DNA from: JBHGBM01 sp041946965 | Lineage (GTDB): Bacteria > Acidobacteriota > Terriglobia > Bryobacterales > Bryobacteraceae | Direction: 5' to 3' | NCBI GenBank assembly: GCA_041946965.1 | Contig: JBHGBM010000067.1 | Span: 1-31,235, forward strand | Length of the DNA stretch: 31,235 nt | Part shown: in pieces, positions 1-8,600 of the stretch | Layout: the number at the start of each line of letters is the position of its first letter | Position numbering within the stretch: the stretch's first letter is position 1 | Notes under the pieces: generated by a model | Told to the model about the DNA's origin: nothing | What the model saw: the letters and a program-made list of their open reading frames with translations, nothing else | Databases searched by the model: none | Program-made: the position numbers and the translations under genes

Positions 1-1272
1 CGCGGCGGTGCGCGCCGGCCAGGTCGTGTAGCCGCCCAGCTTGTGCTGCTCGGGCGGCGGAATGTAGCCCTCCGCGCCGTTGGCGAGTTCCATGTTGAAC
101 GTGGGCCGCAGGGGGCTCTGCGTCTTGATCTTCAGTCCCGTGATGGCGAACACCTCGTTGGGAATCGCCGCAATTCCCAGTTCCCCTATGCGCAGGGCCT
201 GGATTTTCAACTCCCGCTCCGGTTCGGCGTCCAGCAGCACCTGTTCGCGCGCGTACACCTCTTCCTGGTTCTTCGGCGCCGCGCCCGCCATGCCCGCGTA
301 GATCCGCTTGGCCCAGGCCAGCCGCTCCGGACCCGGCACGCGCCGCCTCAGCCGCAGCGTGCTCTCCGCCATCGCCACCGGCGCCCAATCGCGATACCGG
401 ATCCCCTTGTATGCCTCGTGCGCGATCCCGGCAATCAACCCGGCATACATCGCGGGATTCATCTCCTGGCGGGGCCGGCTGTAGTCCATCCAGTGCTGAT
501 CTCCGCTGGTTCCCTGGGACATCATGGCCACCAGCGGCGCGCCGATCCGGTTCTCAATGTTTTCCACAAACGGGCCGTAGTAATCCGGTGAAACCACTCT
601 GCCCGCCCCCACATAGTGCATCGAGTAATTGGCCACCAGCGCAATCGGACGCCCCTCCGGCGACTGTAGCGAAAGCACCGACAACTCCGGATCCACCGGG
701 CCGGCCGGCCCCACAAAATCCGGATTCTGATACCCCGGGTGCATGTGGGCGCGCACCGTCAGTTCCCCGAAGGGGTCTTTGCGCATCTTGTCGGGGCGCA
801 GGATCCAGCGCCGGCAATGCGTATACTCGGGCGCCTCCACCACCGCCCATCCCACCCGCGCCGGAGCCAACTTCCTCACCGCGCCCTCCATCGCCTCCAC
901 CACGCGGCCCTCCATGTAAGCCGCGTACTCAGGGTCGTTGTCCGTCCCCAACGCCCCCATCACCGGCGGCGCCGAGTGCGTGTGGGTCACCGCCACCAGC
1001 ATCCGCGAGGCCGCAACCCCCGTCTTCCGCGCGGCCGCATCCTTGATGCAATCGATCAGCTCGCGCGGCATCATGAGCGAATCCACCACCGCGACGATCA
1101 CCCGCCCGTTCCCGTCATCGAGCGCCACCGCGCGGGCATGCAGCGTCCCCGCCGTCTTCTCCGCCATCGCGGCGAGAAAGTTTCCGCTGATCCGTATGGG
1201 CAGTTTCCGCGGCGTAATATCCACCGCGTGCGCTCCCGCCAGCAGAACGCCGGCCGCCAGCAGCATCGCCAT
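1..1272 (-). CDS. Neutral/alkaline ceramidase-like secreted protein, 3' end beyond window
   Basis: An open minus-strand frame of 424 codons runs from an ATG at 1272 to the left edge without a stop, so the C-terminus is missing. The protein begins with a signal-peptide-like stretch (MAMLLAAGVLLAGAHA) and then shows the pattern of the neutral/alkaline non-lysosomal ceramidase N-terminal family. That pattern includes VTHTHSAPP with His97 and His99, and ANYSMHY with His219, the likely zinc-binding positions, followed by SQGTSGDQHW near residue 252. Family members hydrolyse the amide of ceramide, but acidobacterial and planctomycete relatives in sugar operons have unproven substrates. The gene starts one base after the stop of the ThuA-like gene, so it is the last visible member of the operon led by the Gfo/Idh oxidoreductase. 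Family assignment is fairly sure; ceramide as substrate is not. Confidence 0.85.
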   Translation of the reverse strand, partial: MAMLLAAGVLLAGAHAVDITPRKLPIRISGNFLAAMAEKTAGTLHARAVALDDGNGRVIVAVVDSLMMPRELIDCIKDAAARKTGVAASRMLVAVTHTHSAPPVMGALGTDNDPEYAAYMEGRVVEAMEGAVRKLAPARVGWAVVEAPEYTHCRRWILRPDKMRKDPFGELTVRAHMHPGYQNPDFVGPAGPVDPELSVLSLQSPEGRPIALVANYSMHYVGAGRVVSPDYYGPFVENIENRIGAPLVAMMSQGTSGDQHWMDYSRPRQEMNPAMYAGLIAGIAHEAYKGIRYRDWAPVAMAESTLRLRRRVPGPERLAWAKRIYAGMAGAAPKNQEEVYAREQVLLDAEPERELKIQALRIGELGIAAIPNEVFAITGLKIKTQSPLRPTFNMELANGAEGYIPPPEQHKLGGYTTWPARTAA

Positions 1273-1273
1273 G

Positions 1274-2506
1274 CTAATCCCGCCCCGCCGACCACCGGAT
1301 CGCGTTCGCCACCAGCTTCCGGTACCCCGGATGCAAGTGAGCCTTGCGATCATGCCCCAGTTCGATAATCACCACCCGCGCCTTGCGGTAGGGACTGATC
1401 CACACCACCGGCCCGTCGCTCGATGCATCATCGGTGCGCATCAGAACTTTGATATCCGGAGACAGCCACATGCCCTTATACGTCTCGTCCCAGATCCGCA
1501 TCGGCCCCACCCCCGCCGTCACCGGGTGCTCGCCCACCGGATAGACCAGCAGTTCCACGTCGTGCTTCCACGTGGTCTTCCACTTCGAGCCCGGTCCTCC
1601 CACCTTGAGCCAGCGGGCGCCCATGATCTCCTCCCAGAACCACGCAAAATCGCTGTAATCCACCAGCGCATGGTGCAGGATCACCAGCCCCCTGCCGGAC
1701 TCCAGAAAAGCCGTCAGGTTCGCGCGCTCCTTCTCATCGATCACCTGCATGGAGTCGTACAGCACCAGCGCGTCATACCGCTTCCGCAGGTCGCCGCGCC
1801 GGTAAGGCATGGGATGCGGGTCCACCGTCACGGCAATCCCCGGCTGGTCTTCAAAGAGCGTGTAGAAGGAAGCGTCGTAAGTGTGGCCTCCGGTCACCGC
1901 CAGCGCCCGCACATCGTTCGCCTCCGCCGCCGCCCCCCGCGGAGCCACCGTGCCCGTCGCCGCCCATTCCACCCCGCGGACGAACGCCTCCAGAAACTCG
2001 CTCTCCCGGCGCACCGCCGGGTTCCGCCCGAAGCGCGTCTCGAACACGCGCCCCTTGCCCAACCCGTAGGCCCACGCCATCGGCTGTTCCCCGGCAAACG
2101 CCAGCACCGTGGAACCCGGCGCCGGCTTCGTCGCCGGGCCGGGGTCGTCCACCGTGCGGTACGCGCCCCGTCCTACGACCGGATGCGCAACCTGCGCCCA
2201 TCGCACCTGAAGCACCTGGTTGCCCGCCCCGCCCTGTCCCACCCGAACGAGGCCCTTCCCCTGTTGCACCCAGCGCTTCACCGCCTCGCTCAAAGGCGCG
2301 CCGTCGAGAACGAGTGCGTCATACCGCGCGAGCACGGCTGGCCCGACGGCCCCGGGATCGTCCATGGTGAACACCGCGAACCGGCCCACCCGCCGCAGCG
2401 CGTCCGCCAGCGGCGCACCAGCCCCGGAAACCACCAGCACCCGCACCGGCGTCTGCGCGCTTGCCGCCAGAACCAGAAAACAGCTCAGGATCCCCGCAAG
2501 CCTCAT
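1274..2506 (-). CDS. Secreted protein with two ThuA-like domains
   Basis: About 410 residues. The ATG at 2506 is preferred over an in-frame GTG at 2512 because GGAG lies 9 nt before it. The N-terminus (MRLAGILSCFLVLAASAQ) is a signal peptide. The C-terminal half, roughly residues 200-410, is a ThuA-like glutamine-amidotransferase-fold domain, recognisable by YDALVLYDSMQVID, GRGLVILHHALVDY, WDETYKGMW and GHDRKAHLHPGYRKLV. The N-terminal half repeats the same layout in degenerate form (RVLVVSGAG, YDALVLDG, GRVFETRFGRNP, FVRGVEWAA), so this looks like a tandem duplication. ThuA is known from rhizobial trehalose use, where it works with a Gfo/Idh dehydrogenase (ThuB) on 3-keto sugars. A ThuB-type enzyme is encoded two genes upstream here. 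The stop of the preceding gene is only 6 bp away. The catalytic role is unknown. Confidence 0.88.
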   Translation of the reverse strand: MRLAGILSCFLVLAASAQTPVRVLVVSGAGAPLADALRRVGRFAVFTMDDPGAVGPAVLARYDALVLDGAPLSEAVKRWVQQGKGLVRVGQGGAGNQVLQVRWAQVAHPVVGRGAYRTVDDPGPATKPAPGSTVLAFAGEQPMAWAYGLGKGRVFETRFGRNPAVRRESEFLEAFVRGVEWAATGTVAPRGAAAEANDVRALAVTGGHTYDASFYTLFEDQPGIAVTVDPHPMPYRRGDLRKRYDALVLYDSMQVIDEKERANLTAFLESGRGLVILHHALVDYSDFAWFWEEIMGARWLKVGGPGSKWKTTWKHDVELLVYPVGEHPVTAGVGPMRIWDETYKGMWLSPDIKVLMRTDDASSDGPVVWISPYRKARVVIIELGHDRKAHLHPGYRKLVANAIRWSAGRD

Positions 2507-2512
2507 AACCAC

Positions 2513-3340
2513 TCACTCCGCCAGAATCCCCGAGAGATGCGCCAGACTCCGCGCCGCTTCCTCCGGCGTCCCGCACTCCACCGACATCACCCCGCTGAAC
2601 CCATGCTTCCGCATGATCCCGATCACCCGCCGCCAGTCCACCACGCCGTCTCCGCACCCGCAACCCACCGGAGTCCCGGTCACCTTCCCCCGCTCCGCCT
2701 CCGAGTGCGCCACCGTGATGTCCTTCGCGTGCATGTGCACCAGCTTGCCGCCCACCCGCTCCAGCGCCGCGTAAATGTCCTCCCCGGCCAGGTACGCGTT
2801 GCCCGTATCGTAGTTGATGCGCAGCAGCGGCGAATCCACCAGGCTCGCGATCCGCAGCAATCCCTCCGTGGTCCGCGAGATCTGGTTGTGCGGCTCGATC
2901 CCGATCGAGATCCCGTACCGCTCCGCCACGCGCAGCACCGCCCGCAGCGTGTACGTCATGATCGGCCACGCCTCGTCGCCGATCACCCACTCCGGCCGGT
3001 AGCTCTCATCCGTGTTCACCACCGGCGCCTTCAGCACCGCCGCGAACCGTATGGCCCTTTGCAGGTACATCACGCTCACTTCCGGCCGCATCAGCGGGCA
3101 ATGCGCCTGCACCCCCGAGGCCTTCAACCCGTGCTGGTCCAGTATGTCCTTGATGAAATGCGGGTCCTCCTCCATGGAAACCGAATGGTAGTACCCCGCC
3201 TCGCTCATCAGCTCGCGGCCGGTGTGCAGCATCGGCTCCACGTATTTGTAGCCGATCTTCGCGGCCATCTCCACGCCCGCCGCGAACGGCTTCTCCGCGC
3301 GGCGCACGAATTCCATGTTCAATCCCGGTTCGATGCTCAT
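2513..3340 (-). CDS. Sugar phosphate isomerase/epimerase family TIM-barrel protein
   Basis: 275 residues, about the normal length for the xylose-isomerase-like TIM-barrel family. The ATG at 3340 overlaps the upstream stop codon as ATGA and has AAGGAG 8 nt before it, so a longer in-frame start at 3406 is unlikely. Visible metal-site and barrel motifs are GIEPHNQ (Glu), RINYDTGNAY (Asp), KLVHMHAKDI (His) and MSVECGTPEEA near the C-terminus (Glu). No signal peptide is seen, so it is probably cytoplasmic. Proteins of this fold next to Gfo/Idh/MocA oxidoreductases include 3-keto-glycoside lyases (DgpC/CarC type) as well as true isomerases. That context makes a step after sugar oxidation plausible, but the substrate cannot be read from the sequence. 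Confidence 0.9.
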   Translation of the reverse strand: MSIEPGLNMEFVRRAEKPFAAGVEMAAKIGYKYVEPMLHTGRELMSEAGYYHSVSMEEDPHFIKDILDQHGLKASGVQAHCPLMRPEVSVMYLQRAIRFAAVLKAPVVNTDESYRPEWVIGDEAWPIMTYTLRAVLRVAERYGISIGIEPHNQISRTTEGLLRIASLVDSPLLRINYDTGNAYLAGEDIYAALERVGGKLVHMHAKDITVAHSEAERGKVTGTPVGCGCGDGVVDWRRVIGIMRKHGFSGVMSVECGTPEEAARSLAHLSGILAE

Positions 3341-4518
3341 ACGTCCCACTCCTTCTGCCACGTAACGCGGCGTTTTTCCTTGTACGAGATGTTGCAGATA
3401 TGGCACGCCATGGCGGAATAGTGCCCCGCCTCTTCATCGCAGGCCGCGTGCTTGCGGCTGCGCACGCACTCCAGCCAGTTGGCCACGTGCAGTTCCGGCG
3501 TGGGTCCCGCGGTGATCTCCGCGGCGCCCTTCTCCGCCGGCAGAAAACGGTAGCCGTAGCGGAAGATGTGCAGCCGCCCGCCCGTCCCCATGAACACGAT
3601 GTCCGCGTTCTCTTTCGCGATCATGTCCGTCACGTTGGCCTCGAAGGTGGCCAGCAGCCCGCCCGGGTACTCCACAATCGAATTGATGTTGTCCGCCGTG
3701 TCGCGCCCTTCCACCCCCAGGTAAATCCCGCCCATGCACATGGCCGCCAGCGGCTTCTCCGTCTTCAGATACCAGTGCACGACGTCGATCATGTGGACGA
3801 ACAGCCCGCCCATCTGCGCGTTGGTGGAGTAGTCCCAGTACACGTAATGGTTGAAGTAGCGCTTGGGATCCCAGGGGACTTTGGGCAGCCTTCCCTGGCA
3901 TACCTCCCAATCCATGCCCGCCGGTTTGGCCTCCATCCCCGGCGGCGGCGGATGGTTGCGGTACGCGCCGTTCCCGTTCCAGATGCTCCGCACCATGGTC
4001 ACCCGGCCGATGCGCCCGCTATCGATGAAGCGCTCCTTGGCCTCGATGAAGTGCGGATAGCTGCGCTGCTGCGTGCCCGTCTGAAGGATGCGCTTGTTCT
4101 GCCGCACCGCGCGCACGATCTGGTGGCCCTCCAGGGGATGCAGGGTGAGCGGCTTTTCCACGTACAGGTCCTTGCCCGCCTTGCACGCAGCCACCGCGAT
4201 CTCGCAATGCATGTGGTCCCAGGTGGCGATGATGACCGCGTCGATGTCCTTGCGGTCGAGCACCTTGCGGTAATCCACGTACTTGTCCACTGCCGTACCG
4301 GCTACCTGTTCGGCGCGGTCGCGCTGCACATCGTAAGCGTCCGCCACCGCCACCCACTGGATATTCCCAGCCTTGTTGGCGTTGGACATCAGGTACCTTC
4401 CTCGTCCGCCGGTGCCGATGGCGCCGAGGCGGATCCGGTCGTTGGCCCCCAAAACCCGGCCGGCGGAGGCCGCCGTCATGCTTCCTACGAAGCCGCGTCT
4501 GGAAAGTGAAGTGTCCAT
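3337..4518 (-). CDS. Gfo/Idh/MocA family NAD(P)-dependent oxidoreductase with Tat-like signal
   Basis: 393 residues. The N-terminus contains SRRGFVGS, a twin-arginine motif, but the following hydrophobic stretch is short, so export is possible rather than certain. The Rossmann dinucleotide site is GAIGTGGRGR (residues 32-41). The family motif EKPL occurs at 121-124, and GGLFVHMIDVVHW lies in the catalytic region. This family oxidises or reduces hydroxyls on sugars, inositols and glycosides, often at C3. It is the first gene of the minus-strand operon and is divergent from the IclR regulator, 39 bp apart. No good Shine-Dalgarno sequence precedes the ATG. Its stop overlaps the start of the TIM-barrel gene (ATGA), indicating translational coupling. 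The substrate is unknown. Confidence 0.92.
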   Translation of the reverse strand: MDTSLSRRGFVGSMTAASAGRVLGANDRIRLGAIGTGGRGRYLMSNANKAGNIQWVAVADAYDVQRDRAEQVAGTAVDKYVDYRKVLDRKDIDAVIIATWDHMHCEIAVAACKAGKDLYVEKPLTLHPLEGHQIVRAVRQNKRILQTGTQQRSYPHFIEAKERFIDSGRIGRVTMVRSIWNGNGAYRNHPPPPGMEAKPAGMDWEVCQGRLPKVPWDPKRYFNHYVYWDYSTNAQMGGLFVHMIDVVHWYLKTEKPLAAMCMGGIYLGVEGRDTADNINSIVEYPGGLLATFEANVTDMIAKENADIVFMGTGGRLHIFRYGYRFLPAEKGAAEITAGPTPELHVANWLECVRSRKHAACDEEAGHYSAMACHICNISYKEKRRVTWQKEWDV

Positions 4519-4529
4519 AGTCTTAGGAG

Positions 4530-4549
4530 TTTTATCACATAATGTAAAA
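4530..4549. promoter_or_regulatory. Imperfect palindrome between Gfo/Idh and iclR genes, candidate operator
   Basis: The sequence TTTTATCACATAATGTAAAA has perfect inner arms ACAT/ATGT around a central A and A/T-rich outer arms. It fills half of the 39-bp divergent intergenic region and is strikingly A/T-rich for this genome. IclR-family proteins bind short palindromes next to their own gene, so it is a reasonable site for the adjacent regulator. Binding is inferred. Confidence 0.45.
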
Positions 4550-4550
4550 T
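4545..4550 (+). promoter_or_regulatory. Candidate -10 hexamer for iclR-family gene
   Basis: TAAAAT matches the sigma-70 -10 consensus at five of six positions and lies 7 nt before the ATG at 4558. This would give a leaderless or almost leaderless mRNA. No convincing -35 is seen at the right spacing. It overlaps the palindrome, which would suit autoregulation. Confidence 0.4.
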
Positions 4551-4557
4551 CGCGTAC

Positions 4558-5334
4558 ATGCGCGGTCCCCGGAAATCAAAACCGGTGGGGGTGCTGAGCA
4601 AGACCTTTCAAATTCTCGACCTGGTCCAGAACTCGGCCCGGCCGCTGAACCTGAAGGAAATCAGCGCGCAATCCGGAATCAACAAGAGCACGGCTTTGCG
4701 GATTCTGGCCCACCTCGAGGCGGCCCACTACGTCAGCCGCAACGCGAAAAGCGAATACTCCGCCGGCATCGGGGCGCCCGAGCGGGGCGGCGCGCAGTGG
4801 CACAGCACGCTGCGCCGGATCGCGCGCCTGCCCATGTGGGAGCTATGGCGCAGCACGCTCGAGACCGTCAACCTGGGCGTTCTGGAAGGTCTGGAAGTGG
4901 TCTACCTGGAGTGCCTGGAAAGCCCCCACGAATTCCGGCTGGTGGCGCATGTCGGCATGCGCGCCGCGCTGCACCGCACGGCCCTGGGAAAGGCCATCCT
5001 GGCCTGGTCCCCGGTGGAAAAGCGCGAGATGATTCTGGAGACCTGCGACTTCGAGCCGTTCACCCCCAATACCATCCGCAGCCCGGGCGTCCTGCGCCTC
5101 CGGCTGGAAGAGATACGCGAAGCCGGCTACGCGGTCGACGACGAAGAAAGCCACCTGGGTCTGCGCTGTATCGCCGCCCCGATCCTGAACGCCGCCGGCC
5201 TGGCCATGGCGGCCATCAGCATCTCCGGACCCACCGCCCGCCTCAGTCTCGAATCCGTGCGCCCGCTCGCCACCGAAGTCCGCAGCGCCGCCCAGGCGAT
5301 CGCCGCCAAAGCCGCCGCTCTAGGCCTGGCGTAG
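4558..5334 (+). CDS. IclR family transcriptional regulator
   Basis: 258 residues, typical for the family. The N-terminal winged helix-turn-helix covers about residues 12-65 (VLSKTFQILDLV, LKEISAQSGINKSTALRILAHLE). The C-terminal effector domain shows LRRIARLPMWELW, ETVNLGVLEGLEVVYLE, HRTALGKAILAW, GYAVDDEESHLGLRCIAAPI and the closing AMAAISISGP. The linker after the HTH is somewhat unusual (GIGAPERGGAQWH where YRLG-type sequence is common). IclR regulators bind a small carbon compound and control a neighbouring catabolic operon, usually as repressors. The divergent Gfo/Idh-TIM-ThuA-ceramidase operon is the obvious target. The ATG at 4558 lacks a Shine-Dalgarno sequence but sits 7 nt after a TAAAAT hexamer. 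Confidence 0.93.
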   Translation: MRGPRKSKPVGVLSKTFQILDLVQNSARPLNLKEISAQSGINKSTALRILAHLEAAHYVSRNAKSEYSAGIGAPERGGAQWHSTLRRIARLPMWELWRSTLETVNLGVLEGLEVVYLECLESPHEFRLVAHVGMRAALHRTALGKAILAWSPVEKREMILETCDFEPFTPNTIRSPGVLRLRLEEIREAGYAVDDEESHLGLRCIAAPILNAAGLAMAAISISGPTARLSLESVRPLATEVRSAAQAIAAKAAALGLA

Positions 5335-5611
5335 CTCTTTCGGGACCCGCCGGGCGCCAACACGCCACCCGGTTCACTGGCTGAACATGAGCGATGGAGT
5401 CCGCGAAACTTCGCGTATCCGGGCGAACTTCAACCCGGCGCCGCTCAACGCGGCGAAGCCCAGCACCCATAACGGAACGGTCAGCGGGACGAAGACGGCC
5501 AGCGAGAACGCTCACAAGGATTCCACCTGCGTCCGCGAAATCCTCCGTGCCGGAGCGCGCGCTTATATCCGAGACAAGTGCGGATGTGGAGCGCCCACCT
5601 CGGCCCCCAGC
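5335..5611. other. Intergenic region between convergent genes, no gene recognised
   Basis: This 277-bp gap separates the 3' ends of the IclR gene and the TonB receptor gene. It holds two small inverted repeats without T-runs, CCGGG/CCCGG at 5350-5372 and GTTCA/TGAAC at 5372-5386, which could help end transcription. On the minus strand, between stops near 5514 and 5381, a short frame reads FSLAVFVPLTVPLWVLGFAA, a membrane-like stretch. It has no start codon and no recognisable family and may be a gene remnant or chance. Confidence 0.4.
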
Positions 5612-8600
5612 CTAAAACGAAATCTTCAGCGCCACCTGCGCCACCCTCGCCAGGTTCTGCTGGTATTCCCCCACCCGGCCGAAAGTGGACGACCCCGGAT
5701 CCGTGGTCGGCCCCGGAAACCGCGGGTGATTGAAGGCGTTAAAAAATTCCCCGCGGAACTGCGCCTTCATCCGCTCGCGAATGCGGAAGTTCTTGAACAG
5801 GCCGAAGTTCAACTCGTTCACGCGGCTCTCCCGCACGTTCGCCCAGCGCGTCGGGTAACGGCGCACGTAGTTGCCGAAGTCCGCGTACACGCCGTTCCTG
5901 GGGTCGGCGCTCGTGCTCGGCTTGAAACTCGCCCCCGGCAGGTTTTGCACCCCCGTCCACGCCGGATACTGCGCAATGTTGTCCTGCGAGTTCGGAAACT
6001 TGACGAAGTGCGAAGTCTCGAACCACTTGGCCAGCGTTCGTTCATTGCGCGCGAGGCCGAATGCCTGGCCATCGAAGAACGAGTTGGTGCTGAACACCAC
6101 CGGCTTCCCCGATTGGATGATGTATTGGCCGCTCAACTCCCAGCCGCCAACCACCGCGTCAACCACCTTCGGCAGGCTGCGCCCCCAGGCGCGCTGCCGG
6201 CCAATGGGAAGCTCCCACACCGGCGCGATAGTCAGCTTGTGGGTGCGGTCCTCGTTCCCCAGGGTGTGCTCGGGCACCGGCCCGGAAACCTCCACGCCCC
6301 AGAACAGGGTGTCCTCGATCAGCTTGGAGAACGTCCACGTGGCCAGCATGCTGAACCCCTTGCTGAAACGCCGCTGCACCTTGCTCTGCAACGAGTCGTA
6401 GCGCGTCTTTCCCCACGGGTTGTCGCTCCGTCCCTGGCCTCCCAGAACCTTCAGCGGCCGCATCAGGTCGTACACCGTGATCCACTGGCTGGTGGCGCGG
6501 CTGCCGGTAACTCCCGGCAGGTTCAGGAACGGGTTGGGCACCTGCTCATCGCCCAGGTACGGTCTCGCCAGCGGCTTGCCCGCGGCGTCAAACCGCGGCT
6601 CCCGCAGCATTTTCCATTGCTCGAAAGTCACGTCGTTCTGCTGGAGCGTGGTGGCGATATCGAATGCCAGGCTTGCCGAATAGCCCGTCTCGAACAGCCA
6701 GCCCCGGTATTCGCGTTGCACGAAAAAGCTGTACTGCCAGGAGTAGGGCTGCCTTCCCGCCTGGTGCACCCAGTTCACCCCCTGGCCCAGGTTGGTCAAC
6801 GCGCCGAGCGAGGAACCGGTGGGCTCCAGGATGCCGTCCCGGAAGGGCTGCTCCAGCGTATCGTAAGCCGTAAGCCGGCTGTCGCGCGTGGTGATCAGGG
6901 TGGTGGAGCGGCTGTAGCCGTTCTGCCCGCCCTTCACCGCGGTGCCTGCCGTGAAACGCCCGAAGCCGCCGCGCAGCACGGTCTTCGGCGTGGCGCGCCA
7001 GGCAAAACCCACGCGCGGCTGCCATTCGCGGTAACTGTTTGCCGTAACCCCGCGCCGCTGGCCGCCCACTCCGTTGAACAACTGCGCGCCGTAAATCTTG
7101 AACGCGCTCACCGGAACCAACTGCGCCAACTGCGGGCCGAACGGATAACGCACCCGGTCCTTCAGCACGGCGTCCAGCACGCGGCTATACGAGGCCTGCG
7201 CGGCGTCGCTGATGGGATTCAGCACGGTGGGATCGAAGACGCTCGTCAGGCGGTTGAAGCGCTCCACGAAGGGCGATTGGAAATCCCACCGCAGGCCGAA
7301 ATTCAGCGTCAGGCGCGGCGTTGCGCGCCAGTCGTCCTTGAAGAAGACGGCGAGGTAGCGCTGGCTGTCGAAGCGGTTCGCGTTGCGCGGAAAGCTGCCG
7401 CTCGAAGGCAGCCCCAGCAGGAAAGACGCCATGGTGGCGCCGTAGCCCGTCTCGCCCGCGTCGTACCTGCGGCGCGTCCAGGCGTTGTCGAAATCAAACT
7501 GCCCGCTCTGGTTGCCGTAGCTGGCCGTGGCCTCCTGGATCACGCGGAACTCGCCGCCGTAATGGAACGTCATCTTGCCCCGCACATGAGTCAGGTTGGC
7601 GTTCCAGTTGTGGTGCGTGGTGACGGTGAAATCGCCCCACCCCTGCCCGATGTTCCCGAAAAGCCCGGTGATGCGCGGGAACGAGAGCTTCTCCATCTTG
7701 CCCACGAAGGCGTCGGGAAAGCCGAGCTTGCGCGGATCGAAGTCCGAGCCCGGCGTGGTATGCACCGCCTCGAAGCGGGTCACGTTGTAGCGCAGGTTCA
7801 GCACCTTGCTGCTTGCAAGCAGCCACACGTGGTCCACCCCGATGCCCTTGGCCACCTGCTGCCGGTAATCCCCGGTGGCTTCGTTGTCGTAGTCGTAATT
7901 GTCGTAGGTGTTGACTTCGTTCCAACGCAGCGAGGCGAAGCTCTTGTGATTGGCGCTCCACACCTGGTCGAGCCGCGTGACCACTGAGGCCATCTTGGCC
8001 TGCCGTGTGGTGTCGGGAACGAAGTTCGAGGCCGCGTTGCTCGTAGGCAGGCTCGGCCCGTTCGGCAGCGGGACATATTTCAGAATATTGACGGCAATGG
8101 GACTCAGCCGGTTCGCGGGGATGCGGTTGCCCGGAAAGGGCTGCCGGTACCCGAAGGTCGGGTTGGGAACCGGCCGCGTGTCCACCGTGAGGGGGTCGAA
8201 GATAGTGTACGGAATCCGGTTCTGCTGGCTGCCGATGGTCTGCGTGAACCACGACCCGGTGAAATCTCCGGCGCGTTCCTGCTCGGTGGGCACCGAGCGC
8301 AGCGAATAGTGCGGGTCCTTGTTGCGGATGCCCTCCCAGGCGGTGAAGAAGAAGGTGCGGTTGCGGCCGTCGTAGAGTTTCGGCAGATACACCGGCCCGC
8401 CGCCCGTGGCGCCGTAAAGGTTGTAATGGCTGGGCGTGCGCGGCTGCCCCGCGCGGTTGGATTGAAACTGGTTCGCGTTCAGGGCGTGATTGCGGTGAAA
8501 CTCGTAAATGTTGGCGTGAAACTGGTTGGTGCCGCTCTTGATGGTGGTGTTGATGGTGGCGCCCGCCTGCCGGCCGTACTGCGCGTCGTAGGCGTTGGAC

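Noticed and set aside
938..3421. 827-codon plus-strand open frame opposite the ThuA and TIM-barrel genes
   Set aside because: Low-complexity Arg/Pro/His composition and coverage of three clear opposite-strand genes show it is a shadow.
5350..5386. Inverted repeats after the IclR gene as an intrinsic terminator
   Set aside because: Stems are only 5 bp, one has a 13-nt loop, and no T-run follows; noted only as weak structure in the gap.
5243..5515. 90-codon minus-strand frame at the end of the IclR gene
   Set aside because: Arg-rich shadow overlapping the IclR coding region, with no ribosome binding site or similarity.
5387..7987. 866-codon plus-strand open frame opposite the TonB receptor gene
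   Set aside because: It is a GC-driven antisense frame rich in Arg, Pro and His with no domain pattern, and it lies opposite an unmistakable gene.
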